From Nectonema munidae (taxonomy: Eukaryota > Nematomorpha > Nectonematoida > Nectonematidae), in assembly GCA_030549495.1 (NCBI GenBank), contig JAUIRK010000081.1, forward strand, positions 62,001 to 126,000: 64,000 bases of DNA, given 5' to 3'. The notes below the pieces were generated by a model that did not search any database, was not told the DNA's origin, and saw only the letters and a program-made list of their open reading frames with translations. The translations under genes were made by a program, and so were the position numbers. Positions 23,396 through 34,200 of the stretch are shown in pieces. Within the stretch, counting starts at the first letter, position 1. Every line of letters starts with the position of its first letter.

Positions 23396-23843
23396 TTGAG
23401 CTATATTTGGTCAGAGGCAGTAATGTTACCACATTTGAATAAGAGTCAGGCATTTTTGAGCGAGGCGAATATGGCACATAACCATATAAGAACTCTACCC
23501 CATTAAAATGACTATTGCCCCTACCCTTGATCTACCCCCCCTCCCCTACGTACTTGAAATGGAAGAGGAGGCTAATTTAAACAATCAAGTCTTTTATTCT
23601 AGAAATCAAATATATAGCATCTTTATCCTTAGATATTCGTTTTATTTTTCAAGATTTCTTAGAATAGTGGGCAATATTTTTATACTTTGTTTAAAATTTT
23701 TTTCAATAAAACTTGGTACAAATAATTTCATTTTCATATTAAGGATTGGAATAGCTAATTTATAGAAATTTAATCCAAAAATTTTAAACCATCAATTTCT
23801 ATTAAATGAATAAATTTAAATTCCCGGCTACATACCTGTCAAT

Positions 23844-24176
23844 CAGTGCCCGCATTAAAGCTAAATTTCAAGGGGGGCTGAAATGGGGCAAAGAAACACA
23901 TTTGCAAAAAATTTATTTCCTATATTACTTTATATCCTATATTACTTTGCTGAAAAGCATGAAGTACTTTTGTATAAAAACCAATGGAAATCTCATATTA
24001 TACATACACATACACCAGCATTTATATAAGATTATTGTGTACAATTTTTGCTTATTTATTTTTCCTTTAAAAAGTGCATGGGGCAAAACCAAAAATTTTA
24101 GGGGGGGGGGGGCAAATTTTAATACAGGGGGGGGGGGGGCACGTGCCCCAAAATTATATAGGTAGCGCGGTCACTG
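23844..24176. mobile_element. MITE with G runs (CAGTGCCCGC ends)
   Basis: CAGTGCCCGCATTAAAGC at the left and, read inward from the right, CAGTGACCGCGCTACC make imperfect inverted ends. Inside the right end are G runs of 12 and 13 (24101-24112, 24127-24139) and a CACGTG. The left side has GGGGGGCTGAAATGGGGC. No clear target duplication. The interior open frame is not recognised. Confidence 0.45.
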
Positions 24177-24713
24177 CCTATATCCTAAATAAATTTTTAA
24201 ACAATATACTTTACTGACTTAATATATTTGAAGGTATAATATGAAAATTATATAAGATGATTCCTTGTTTTTCTGTGTTAATAATCTATGCATTTCAGTA
24301 CAGAGTAATCAATCCACCTATAACCAATTCACTTGATATGAACCAGGCTTGTTGACAATTAGTGAGATGAGAGACTTATAAATATCTTTTAGCTCCTTCC
24401 TAATCAATATTGCATTGGATAGTAGGGTTGTCAAATAATCTGCTGTAGGATAAATGAGGTCAATACAGAAAGACTGTGACCATCCGTTTCAATGACTGGT
24501 AAATGGCAATAAGGAGGGATAAAGACTTACTTACATCTGATGGGTAGTTATCTATCACATATGAATGATTTTGTTCCCTTGTTGAGGTTGAAGCGTTGTT
24601 CACAAACTTTCTAAAAATTTTCAGGGTAGCGGTCTAACTATAATTTTTTAATAGCTCGGTGTCTCATTAAAAAAATAGATCAACATATAAACTACTGTAC
24701 AAAAAATCTACAC

Positions 24714-26605
24714 CAGTGTTTATTCAAAAATTGTCTAAACAATCCAAATCCCAATGGGATAGATGGCATCTGCTTTGCCTAAACCAGTTTGTCTAAATTT
24801 GGCTCGTTTTTGACTATTACAACTTTCATATCATTACTCACTTCCAATCTGTTTCGGAATTTGGTTTCAATGGCAATTAGCATGGAAAACGATTTCTCAC
24901 ACTCATATGTAGTACAAATAGAATTAGAGCAATCTTTGCAAACATAGAACTCTCCCATTTCAATCAAAAAATCGTTATGAGATATTTAAGAAAAGTAGGT
25001 TTGCACCTTCTCAATCATTAACCAAATCAATAAACTGTTCTTTAATTAAGAAGTCTTCTAAGGCCAGATTACTAATCGAGATTATAAACGGATTTTTGAT
25101 AAATCGATAGTATTTTTCAAATTTTTGTTGATTAAGGAAATAAAGAGAAACTTGGCATGCTATACCGTGTTTTATGGCCTCCAGAACATTTTTATTAATG
25201 AAAATCTTATTTTCATCAACAAATATGTTCGAAAATAGAGCAAAATTTTTCATGTCAAATAATTGAATTATTCCAGCTTCATTTTAAAAGCTGTTATTTT
25301 TTTAAGGTTAAAAGAATTCATATATTCAAATATGTTCACTAAAAATGATAGAAATATACGAAAATGGACATCAGAACACTCTACATGCATGTCTAGTTTG
25401 CCTTCCAAAATTGCTGGATTTCTTTCCATAGTATCGCATGGAAAATTTTCCCCTCTTGTTTGAGTGCAACAAAAGTTTCTCAAATTGAAAACAAACAAGA
25501 TTTGAAGCATTTTCTTTAATGAAATATGCCGTTTTAATAACTTCATTGAAAACATTTTTCAACTCATCGGGTATGGTTTTATGGTTCGGTGAACTGGATA
25601 CCAATTACATCTGAAAATTTTTGCTAAGCCAGATTCCTACTTAATAATACCATGTGCTGTAAAAATTTTTAGCACATTGTCAAATTTTTCCTTGCTTTTT
25701 TATATACAATCCATGCATTCAACAAAGCAATGTCAAGCATATTGTATCATACTGATAATGGCCATCTTCTTGATGCAGACAAAGTGGTGTATTTTCTTAA
25801 CATCAAATCCACAATATCAACGCCAATTTTATTATGATTATAGAAGTCGATTACAGTTGGTTTTTTTTCTGATCGCTTGAAACTGTTGGAAAGTCATGCA
25901 TTGAAGATAAAAGGAAAAGTAAAATGAATTGTACATAAACACAAGGCTGATATAAGTTTGGAGTCACCATTCATCCATCTGGGAAAAAAGTTTAAAATCG
26001 AATTCCGAATCAATAAAACCACGTTTGACATGTCATCAAACATCTCTACTATTAGCCTTCTAATTGTATCATTTGATAGGAAGATAGAATCTTAGCACAT
26101 TTAATATAGCTTTTCAAACCAAACTTAATATTTTGTAAAAACATTCCTATGTTATTTATCAAACATGAATTTGTGCAATCGTTCAACCAATAATTTTGCT
26201 TACCGAACTCAAGTGCTTCTCTACTACCAACGCAAGCTTCACTTGGCCAGTTTTAAAAAAACTGAAAGCTAACACTTCAGAATACAAGGACACTTATGTT
26301 CCTCTTCCCCACCAGACGTTAATGCAGTAAAACGAAATATCAAATGTGAGACATCATATTTCATTTTTTTAGCCATTAAGAAAAATGCACATTTACAAAT
26401 TAGACCTGAAAAGCAATAAAACAAAAAAATAGTACTCAATTCAAAGACTACTTTATTTATTCTTTTTAAATATGATTTATTGGCAAATTTAGCAAATGAC
26501 CCAATATGGGTACAATATTTTGAGAAAAAGTATTCACTCAGTATCCCCTTCTCAATGCCCATGGAACTTCTTCGCCGCACGCGGACTTCAGTTTGAAAAC
26601 CACTG
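24714..26605 (-). mobile_element. ZBED5-like hAT transposon remnant
   Basis: Right end at 26605 reads inward CAGTGGTTTTCAAACTGAAG, and left end at 24714 reads CAGTGTTTATTCAAAAATTG: decayed hAT terminal repeats. The flanks ATCTACAC (24706-24713) and AGCTAGAA (26606-26613) could be a diverged 8-bp duplication, matching at five of eight. A broken transposase on the minus strand fills the 1.89 kb. Confidence 0.65.
24779..26460 (-). pseudogene. hAT transposase remnant (ZBED5/SCAND3-like)
   Basis: Minus-strand pieces follow the ZBED5-type hAT order: AKKMKYDVSHLIFRFTAL (about 26370) with weak traces of a BED-finger region, IFLSNDTIRRLIVEMFDDMS (about 26080), NEVIKTAYFIKENASN (about 25550), FLSFLVNIFEYMNSFNLKKI (about 25330), and the C-terminal dimerisation part SMLIAIETKFRNRLEVSNDM (about 24890) to a stop at 24779. 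Stops and frameshifts are frequent. The family is clear; catalytic residues cannot be judged in this state. Confidence 0.65.
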
Positions 26606-26739
26606 AGCTAGAAGGTTTATCAATCAGAATTACAAAGAGTTGTGGTGGGATTGAGAGCTTACAGTGCAAGTATAATGTCGGGTAATAATGATGGTGAGTC
26701 CATTGGACAAAAATTCTTTTATAATAAATTTTTAAAATT

Positions 26740-26790
26740 ATAAAAAAAAAAGTTCGCTCCGTCCAAAAATTTTAAGAATGTGCCCCCTGG
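26740..26790 (+). repeat. dispersed repeat, copy 2
   Basis: TTCGCTCCGTCCAAAAATTT then TAAGAATGTGCCCCCTG matches 4740-4800 and, on the other strand, 47295-47320. Confidence 0.5.
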
Positions 26791-26914
26791 TATTAAATCA
26801 CTCAGCCTTCACGTTTCTCACTTACTTAATGCTTTCCGAAGACTGATTTCTTTTCAAAACCATTAATTCACTTACTTCTGTTTATTTTTAGGGGCTTTTT
26901 CATGTAATTTTTTT

Positions 26915-27079
26915 GGTCTTATGACATTTCATCACACGACACTTCATCACACGACAGTTCATCACACGATCATCACACGACATTTCATCATAACGACACT
27001 TCATCACACGACACTTCATCACACGACATTTCATCATAACGACACTTCATCACACGACATTTCATCATAACGACACTTC
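26915..27079 (+). repeat. left terminal array of the MULE
   Basis: About ten units of TTCATCACACGACAC, some as TTCATCATAACGACAC, ending in TTCATTAAAAG. Confidence 0.85.
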
Positions 27080-27134
27080 ATTAAAAGTTTATTATACAAT
27101 ATTAATCCATATAGGAAGTCAATACTATTAGTAA

Positions 27135-28232
27135 TTTCTGATCCGAACGTTACAACGATCTAAAAAAAGGTTCAATTCGTCATCAGTTTTGCCAACCTCA
27201 ACGAATTTTGAAGTTACAGGCAAGTTTCGCAAAATGTTGTTGTATGATTCGGGTGTTGACGACACAGAAAGATTTCTTATATTTGGACATAGTGAAGTTG
27301 TATCTTGTTTGTCTCGTGCCAAAGTTTGGATTGCTGATGGAACATTCAAGGTTGTACCTTCCTTATTTTATCAATTATACACTCTTCATTTTCAATTTGG
27401 AGAAGGGCGCAATCCAACTGGAATGTATGCTCTTTTAAAGAACAAAAGTAGAAATACTTATAGAAGGTTGATGAACGCAATAAAAGAAATTGTTCCTGGT
27501 GCAAATCCTGAACAAATTCTCCTAGATTTTGAAATTGCGGCAATGACGGAATTTCAGTATGCTTTTCCGAACACCGAAATTAAAGGTTGTTTTTTCATCT
27601 TTCGCAGAGTGTGTATAAAAAAAGCCCTAGCATTGGGAATGAAATCAGAAATGGAAAGTGATACTGAACTAAGCACACTGGTCCTTTGTTTACCTGCACT
27701 TTCTTTAGTACCAACAAATTTAGTTGAAAATGCTTTTGATACTTTAGTAGAGCATATGCCGGAAATGAAAAAATTAATCAACTTCTAACATACTTCGAAA
27801 ACACATAGGGGCAGATATAGAAGAAAAGGAGGAGCAAGAAATGCACTTTTTCCTATTGCAAAATGGAATCATTTCCAAAATTGTGTGGAAGGAGTCGCTC
27901 GAACTACAAATGCCGTAGAGGGCTGGCATTACTCTTTGTAATTTTTGTTTCAGTGCAGCCACCCAACAATTTGGAATTTCCTAAATGGTATTTGCAAGGA
28001 CATCGCGTTTCAACGTTTAAACTTAATGCAAGGGATTACTGGTGTTACTCTACCGGCCAATAAGAAATATTTGTCGATCAAAGAGAAGATCAAATGCCTA
28101 ACTAGTCAATTTGGACAATCTGATATCATATCATACCTTAGAGCTCTTCAATATTCTGCCTGTAATAGTTTGTTTTCAACAATAAAATGTTTTATTTTTC
28201 GTTATTATTTTTCTTATTGTTTTTTGAGGTAA
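27135..28232 (+). pseudogene. MULE transposase remnant
   Basis: The first frame runs from 27135 to 27788. It begins LIRTLQRSKKRFNSSS, then ERFLIFGHSEVVSCLSRAKV and WIADGTFKVVPSLFYQLYTL (first catalytic Asp), ILLDFEIAAM (second Asp), and LSTLVLCLPALSLVPTNLVE. After two frame changes between 27780 and 27812 the family continues as FPIAKWNHFQNCVEGVARTT then NAVEGWHYSL (expected catalytic Glu in VEGWH). A stop at 27939 interrupts it before FQCSHPTIWNFLNGICKDI. The three acidic positions survive. The metal-binding region that should read GCFFHLSQSV reads GCFFIFRRVC (see findings). Lengths and order fit a full MULE DDE domain with little N-terminal extension. Confidence 0.75.
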
Positions 28233-28599
28233 ATAAAATGATGATACTCTCATTCTTGAAATTTCATGTTTAAATTTAATTGAATAAATGAAATAAAAGA
28301 GAAAGAGTTCATGTGTTTTTCATCATTTTTCATTACTGGAGTAAGGTTTTTTTAGGGATCTACCGATTCCAAATATTACAAACAACTTCAGTTTTGTCAA
28401 AGCATTTGACAAAACTAAATTAACATTTTGTTTATTAAAAAACCAATTAGATAACATTTTGTTTATTTAATATAAATTTTAGAGAAAAATATTGTTTTAA
28501 ATTCAAATAAATAAATATTAATAATTTTTAAGTTAATACAAAAATAGAATTTTTATTTTTAATGAAAAATACTGTTAGTTTTTTTTTTATAAAATTCAC

Positions 28600-28764
28600 A
28601 GTTTTATGTCATGAAATGTTGTATGATGAAGTGTAATGAAATGGAGTTGGGTGTGATGAAATGTCGCGTGATGAAGTGTCGTGTGATGAAATGTCGTTGT
28701 GTTGAAATGTCGCGTGATGAAGTATCGTGTGATGAAATGTCGTGTGATGAAATGTCGTAGCACC
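28600..28764 (-). repeat. right terminal array of the MULE
   Basis: About nine units in the opposite orientation, such as GTGTGATGAAATGTC and GTGTGATGAAGTGTC. The inner units near 28605-28650 are more diverged than the outer ones. Confidence 0.85.
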
Positions 28765-29535
28765 ATTTTTTTTACCTCAATCTGTTTTTATGTGTGTGTT
28801 CTCCCTTTATATTTATTCTCCTTTTAAGACAATATTCATATCAAGTAGTCTTAATTCTTTGTTCAATAAATTTTTGAATCTTTCAAATGTTTCAAAAGAG
28901 TTTAGTAATTGTTGCTTCCTTTACCCAATAACTCTAAGAACACATTTTAAGTTTTTCCAAAAAAATTTATTTTGTATAAATCACCGATGAAGTTATTTTG
29001 TTTCTGCAACTTTAAATTTAAATCATTCATGTGATTTGTGAGGTCAACCAAAAATGACAATTTTGATAACCATGAAAATCTGAAAATTGTGCATTAGATT
29101 TGCTTTTTTCAGTTAAAAAATTTATTATTTCTTTTCGAAGTTTATGAAAACGAGATAGGATTTTTCCGCAACTAAGCCATCTTACTGCTGTGTAGTAAGA
29201 CAAATCATAAAAATCAGAATCAAGTTCTTCAAGAAAAGCTTGAAACGGTCGATGAATGCGCGCGTGAATTCTGATATAGTTGACGACACTTGTGATTGGA
29301 TTAAGCACACAAGATATATCCAATTGCTTTGCACAGAGTGCTTGCTGGTGTATAATGCAGTGTATGAAAAGAGCTGTTGGACAATGAAGATCTTCTAATT
29401 TAGTCTGGATGCGCACTAGCCTTTTCTTATTTCTGCCATATTTGGGCCACCATGAAACGTGACGCACCGAAGCGATGCCAATGAAGATCATAGCTTTGCA
29501 AAAAATTTCCTACTTCAATGAAAATAAGTAGGAAA

Positions 29536-29760
29536 ACTACACACTGATGTCAATTCTTCAATTATTTGAAAGTTGTGATTGACACCACGAACATATATAA
29601 AAGCTAAGACGTTTTAGATAGATCAATAGACTCATCTATTGCAATTGTATACCACAAAAAGTTTTTAGATTTCTCGTGTAATTGTAACTCTATGTTTTCT
29701 GCAAGTTCTGTTCTTCGCACAACTGAACTTGCTGAAAGGCTGATATTTGCAAACAAAGTT
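29536..29760 (-). repeat. duplicated hAT segment, copy A1
   Basis: About 225 bp nearly identical to 29911-30140, encoding the LFANISLSASSVV to IIEELTSVCS part of the hAT transposase. It joins directly to the C-terminal half but lacks the MHGTTTGEE codons. Confidence 0.85.
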
Positions 29761-29762
29761 TT

Positions 29763-29878
29763 GTAATAGAATAGATACACATTCTGAGATTTTCTCTCCA
29801 GATTGATCCATCTATACCTTAACTGCACTTTTAAATCTTGAAAGCCCAAGACTAATTATTTAAAGGGGAAGTGTTCTC
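29763..29878 (-). repeat. repeat B, copy 1 (between the hAT duplicates)
   Basis: About 110 bp that recurs at 31991-32097: GAGAACACTTCCCCTTTAAA to TCTGGAGAGAAAATCTCAG on the minus strand. It is not hAT coding sequence. It may be the end of another element. Confidence 0.7.
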
Positions 29879-29910
29879 ACCTGTTCCTCTCCAGTTGTTG
29901 TCCCATGCAT

Positions 29911-30140
29911 ACTACACACTGATGTCAATTCTTCAATTATTTGAAAGTTTTGATTGACACCACGAACATATATAAGAAGCTGAGACGTGCTAGATAGATC
30001 AATAGACTCATCTATTGCAATTGAATATCACAAAAAAATTTTTAGATTTCTCGTGTAATTGTAACTCTATGTTTTCTGCAAGTTCTTTTGTTCTTCGCAC
30101 AACTGAACTTGCTGAAAGGCTGATATTTGCAAACAAAGTT
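29911..30140 (-). repeat. duplicated hAT segment, copy A2
   Basis: Second copy of the 225-bp segment, continuous with the BED-finger N-terminus. It differs by a few substitutions and small indels. Confidence 0.85.
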
Positions 30141-30559
30141 GCTTTTTCAGGGCACATGTCATTTGCTGCTTCCATTATGCACTCCTTTATGAAGTTACCA
30201 TCAGTAAATGGTTTTCCACGCTCAGCTAACTTATTCAATATTGCATAACTTACTCGTGTGATAGATTCGTTTTCAACAAACTTTTTTGTGAAAAAACTTC
30301 TTTGAGACTCCAAATAAGATTTCAAAGACTCAATTTTTTCAGAACGCTGTTTTCCATGAAGTTTTGAGTGTGTTGAAAGATGCTTTGTTTCGTAGTGACG
30401 ACGAATATTGTATTCTTTTATGGCCGCAACACTTTCATTGCATATCAAGCAAATGACTTTTTGATCATTTGCTCCCTCAAAATAGTACATTTCTTCCCAA
30501 CTTTTATTAATTATACGACATTCTTTATCAACTTTTCTTTTTTTTTGAAGCCATGTGTA

Positions 30560-31670
30560 AAAATAAAAATAGAAAACTTTGATTTAACGTTATTTGGAGA
30601 TCTCTTTGTTTTAACAAACGTCACGTTTAGTTTTTTCTGCAAAAAATAACGATTATATTAGTATAAAAGTTTTAAATTAAAGTTAATTTTCTTTGCTTTT
30701 AGTTTTTTGTTTGTTCATTTGAATTATACTTCTGCAAATTAAAATTTACAAAAAGAAAAAAAATAAAGAAATTTCACTTTACAAAAAAGTGTTTTATCAA
30801 AATTTGTATAAATTAAAGTTATTAGTTTGCTATAAATTCATAAAAAAATCTTCAGTTTAGTGTTTTTATAAGTAAAAAATCTGCGAGACGATTAATCTAA
30901 AATAAAGTATAAAGTAATCTTATTTAAAACTCCGTGTAATACCGAGAGCTTTAAACTTATGAATACTTAAAATAGGTAATTAGACATCATAAAAAATTTT
31001 AAGTATTGGTTTGCTTTAAATTTCTAAAAATCTTCATTTTAGTGTTTTTTTTTGTACTCTTTTGATGTATAAGTTGCTAATAAATAATTTTTTTAAAAAT
31101 ACTATTCAAAAAGCACTAGTATGACTTAAATTAGTATGAAAAGGTTAAAGCTGTGAAATGAAAAATGTAATTGCAAACATGCATATAAAACACATATATA
31201 TTAAAAAATGCAATTTTTCTAGTTCTAAAAAAATTATTTCAAATGTTGATTTTTTCTTTTTTTTTAAATTTATTTAGTTAAAAATATAAGAATTAATTAA
31301 AGATAAACTTACAAGGAATAAAATGCAGAATAATTTAAATACAAGAGACTTGTGAGTAAAAAGATCAAATATTTTATTACTTTTTAAAAACGCTAAATAA
31401 AATCAGAGTGTAAAACAAATATTTATATACCTATAAAAATGGCATAACGTCACTAAAACACTACTGGTATATGGCATGTATTTCCGGGAAACATTTCTTG
31501 TGTATCATATTCAAAATATATATCTACCCATATAGTTAAATACGTCACAAAAGCAATACTGATATATAATTACAGACAAAAAATAATTATGCACAATATA
31601 TGATATATATAACACAGTGATGATTAGTATAAAAAATAAGCAAATCATCAGCAACACTGTTTCTTATTCA
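30560..31670. other. AT-rich stretch without a recognised feature
   Basis: Very AT-rich sequence between the GTF2IRD2-like hAT and repeat B. I see no gene, terminal repeat or RNA signal. Confidence 0.5.
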
Positions 31671-31990
31671 CTAATACTCAATGTTGCGTTTACTCAACAT
31701 TTGAAAAAATAATATTATTTGACGAAAAATGAAAACAAATTGCTTGCCATTCATTTTTATTGGAGAAGGAACACAAACTATGAAATATTTTTCGCATGGT
31801 GAGATTCCTGCTCTTCCTTTGTTCACATATAATAATCTATTAGTGAATAAAGTCGACATAAATTTTATCCTATATAGCTCGTCGATCAATGTGTCAGGGG
31901 ATCCTTGTATGATACAGTCATCTTATAAAATTTTATCACAATGGCAACACGGAATTGTTGAAAGTAATACCATATTGTTTTTCCACTTCT

Positions 31991-32097
31991 CGTAATAGAA
32001 TGGATACACATTCTGATATTTTCTCTCCAGATTGAACCATCTGCACTTTTAAATCTTGAAAGCCCAAGACTAATTATTTAAAGGGGAAGTGTTCTCA
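31991..32097 (-). repeat. repeat B, copy 2
   Basis: Second copy of the 110-bp repeat. On the minus strand it opens a frame VQMVQSGEKISECVSILLRE then VEKQYGITFNNSVLPL. The next 300 bases hold a 72-codon frame (IDELYRIKFMSTLFTNRLLY and on). I do not recognise this protein; it may be a further decayed mobile-element gene. Confidence 0.6.
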
Positions 32098-32109
32098 GAT
32101 CCTCCTGTT

Positions 32110-33760
32110 CCAAAATTGGAAGCCAAAAATCTGAATGATGCATTTTCAATTTGGAGAATTTTTTTTTACTTTTGATTTGCTCTTTGTAATTTTCCCCATG
32201 CTTCAACTTATATCAGGGAAGTAATAGTTAAGGAAAATTGTATAGTTTTATATGTTATTTCTGTGCCTTCATCTTTTTGTATCTATGAACTCTTAGCTTA
32301 TATTGCAAGCTTTCAATAAAAAAGTTTATATATAGGTTTCTACTTTTCAATAATCCTATCACAAAAGACACAATATTGGATAAAATTGATTCCATCAGAA
32401 TGCTTCCACATCATTTCAATATGATTTTAAGAAAGTAAGAATACTTTATATATTGAAAGTTATTATATTTCTCCTGTTGTTATTTCAATATGATTTTAAG
32501 ATTAAAAATTACGCTTTTATAAATTTCAAGGCAGTTCTCATTATGGGCAGTGAACACTACGCTCCTATCTTATTTTATCGAGAAAAAAGAAATCCAAAAT
32601 ATATTGTAGATAATTTTTTAATGATATATATTGTTAATTTTCTTCCCTTATTTTGAATTTTGAGAATGTAAGTATTTATAAAAGGCCATTTTCATGGTTT
32701 TAATTTGCAAATAATATGTATTTAGATTGGGATATTGGTCTCAAAGGCCCTATCTGTTCATGCGAGGATTGAAGCTCACAATAAAGAGACAATTTGTAAA
32801 GTCCCTTAGCACTGATTGCTTTCAACTCATAGGATCAACTTTTCCAGCTTTTTTCTTATGTAAATATTGAAGTAGGTGTATTCGATGGTACACAAATCTA
32901 GTCTCTTGTCAAATCTGCTGAATTTGTTATAAAGGTGTTTAAAAGAAAGAAGATTACTTGGATGTCGTTTGTAGCAAACATACAAAAAAATTTTTAGAAA
33001 TAAAAAGACAGACAAATTTTGTGACCTTGGATGCAATGTGAGCGCTAAACTTTATTTTATTGATATTCAGTCATCTTGATTACTTTCTCAATAATCTTGT
33101 ATCTGCAAACGATTAACAGGGAGAGCAGTTTCAACAATGACAATGAAAGAACGCTACTAAGGAAGAGGGCATAAACATATGATGACAGATTTTATTGGTA
33201 GACAATAAAGGCAGATGAAAATAGTAAATTACATAATCGCCAGAGTTATAAGGAAAAATTCCTGACAGAAGGACAGGTCAACTTTATATTCTTTTTTTAC
33301 TAACAATTTGTTTATTTATAGGAAAAAAGGAATGAAACCATTGAATGGCAAAAAAAACTGTAGCTTGTGTAAAAATCTGACTACAGATTTCAATTTAGAA
33401 CATCTGAATTATAGTTAAGAAAAAGTATTAGTTTTTGTGGATGGAACATTGCGTTTAGAAATTTGTCTTTCTTCTTTTTAAATAATGTTCAAATAAATTT
33501 ATTTCTTTGATATTCTAAAGGGAATATCAGGTAAGATCCTTTTTGCTATTGTGAAGGAAGAAGGCAATGCTTATTTTGTTCTGTTTATATTTTACATCTT
33601 CTAACAATTTTTGGCTAAGCTCTCTTGTCTCTTTTTTTCCTTTTTTCTATAATTTTGTTTTGAGTTTTGTCTCATTTAAAATAAATACCTATTTTCTATT
33701 GCACCAGTAACGCACAGTGTGGATATTTCTATGTCTATACAATCAAGAGGTGGAAACAAT
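32110..33760. other. stretch without a recognised feature
   Basis: AT-rich DNA with only short unrecognised frames on either strand. A GATTTTAAGA word pair occurs near 32420 and 32495, a small local duplication. Confidence 0.4.
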
Positions 33761-34200
33761 AAATCACAAGATTGATCAGAAAGTGAAGATGACTATGATC
33801 CTCATAGATGATTTTGCGAGAAATTCTACCTATCAAAAGCAAAGTGTTCAGAAAGCTTGACTTGGTAAAGTCAAATAGAAAGTTTTGAAAAACTTTGTCA
33901 GGATTTCTCATATTTCTTCGTCAATGAAGACCTGAACTATTGCAATTTTGTAGCAGGCATGTTTGATGCAATTGGAAGCGCATGTAATCCGAATAAGAGA
34001 ATTATTTTCAACGAGAACTGATGCAGAATCTAAAAATTTATTTATGAGAAATAATATTTTGACTACAAGAGTCTTTTTCAAGCTTTGTAATGAAGGGAAA
34101 CTCTATTATTACAGGGGAGGCCGTTCTTTCACTAAAAAATTAATTGTACAAAATTGGCTGAATTATATCTCTTCAAATTTTGTGACTTTTCCATAAATTG

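Larger units (their letters stand above)
20844..23400 (-). mobile_element. CR1/Jockey-type LINE remnant
   Basis: Minus-strand non-LTR retrotransposon. Its 3' end is at about 20844-20862 with four TTGAA units, the short tandem tail usual in CR1-like LINEs. Pieces of an ORF1-type protein (22850-23395) and of reverse transcriptase (20947-22660) are in family order. The apurinic endonuclease that should lie between them is missing: only about 190 AT-rich bases separate the two. So the copy is both 5' truncated or decayed and internally deleted. Confidence 0.75.
26915..28764 (+). mobile_element. Mutator-like (MULE) transposon with tandem-array inverted ends
   Basis: A 1.85-kb element whose two ends are inverted copies of arrays of 15-16 bp units (TTCATCACACGACAC and variants). 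The outermost bases pair as GGTCTTATGACATTTC and, from the right, GGTGCTACGACATTTC. Flanks AATTTTTTT and ATTTTTTTT could be the 8-9 bp target duplication usual for MULEs, though poly-T makes this weak. A decayed MULE transposase lies between the arrays on the plus strand. Confidence 0.8.
28800..30554 (-). pseudogene. hAT transposase remnant (GTF2IRD2/ZBED-like)
   Basis: The ATG at 30554 opens MASKKKK. After a frame change in the A run it reads DKECRIINKSWEEMYYFEG and a BED-type zinc finger VICLICNESVAAIKEYNIRR then HYETKH. Next come SFFTKKFVENESITRVSYAI, LFANISLSASSVVRRTKELA, and QIIEELTSVCSMHGTTTGEE. Beyond a duplication the frame continues SYDLHWHRFGAS, IHCIIHQQALCAKQLDISCV, VRWLSCGKILSRFHKLRKEI (about 29200) and LTNHMNDLNLKLQKQNNFIG (about 29030). 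The C-terminal dimerisation domain is not found; the recognisable sequence fades at about 28800, close to the MULE end at 28764. Terminal repeats were not identified. Confidence 0.7.

Noticed and set aside
27934-27950. Intron in the MULE transposase (GTAATTTTTGTTTCAG)
   Set aside because: At 16 bases it is too short to be spliced, and the spacing to the conserved CSHPTIW matches the family if the stop is a simple substitution.
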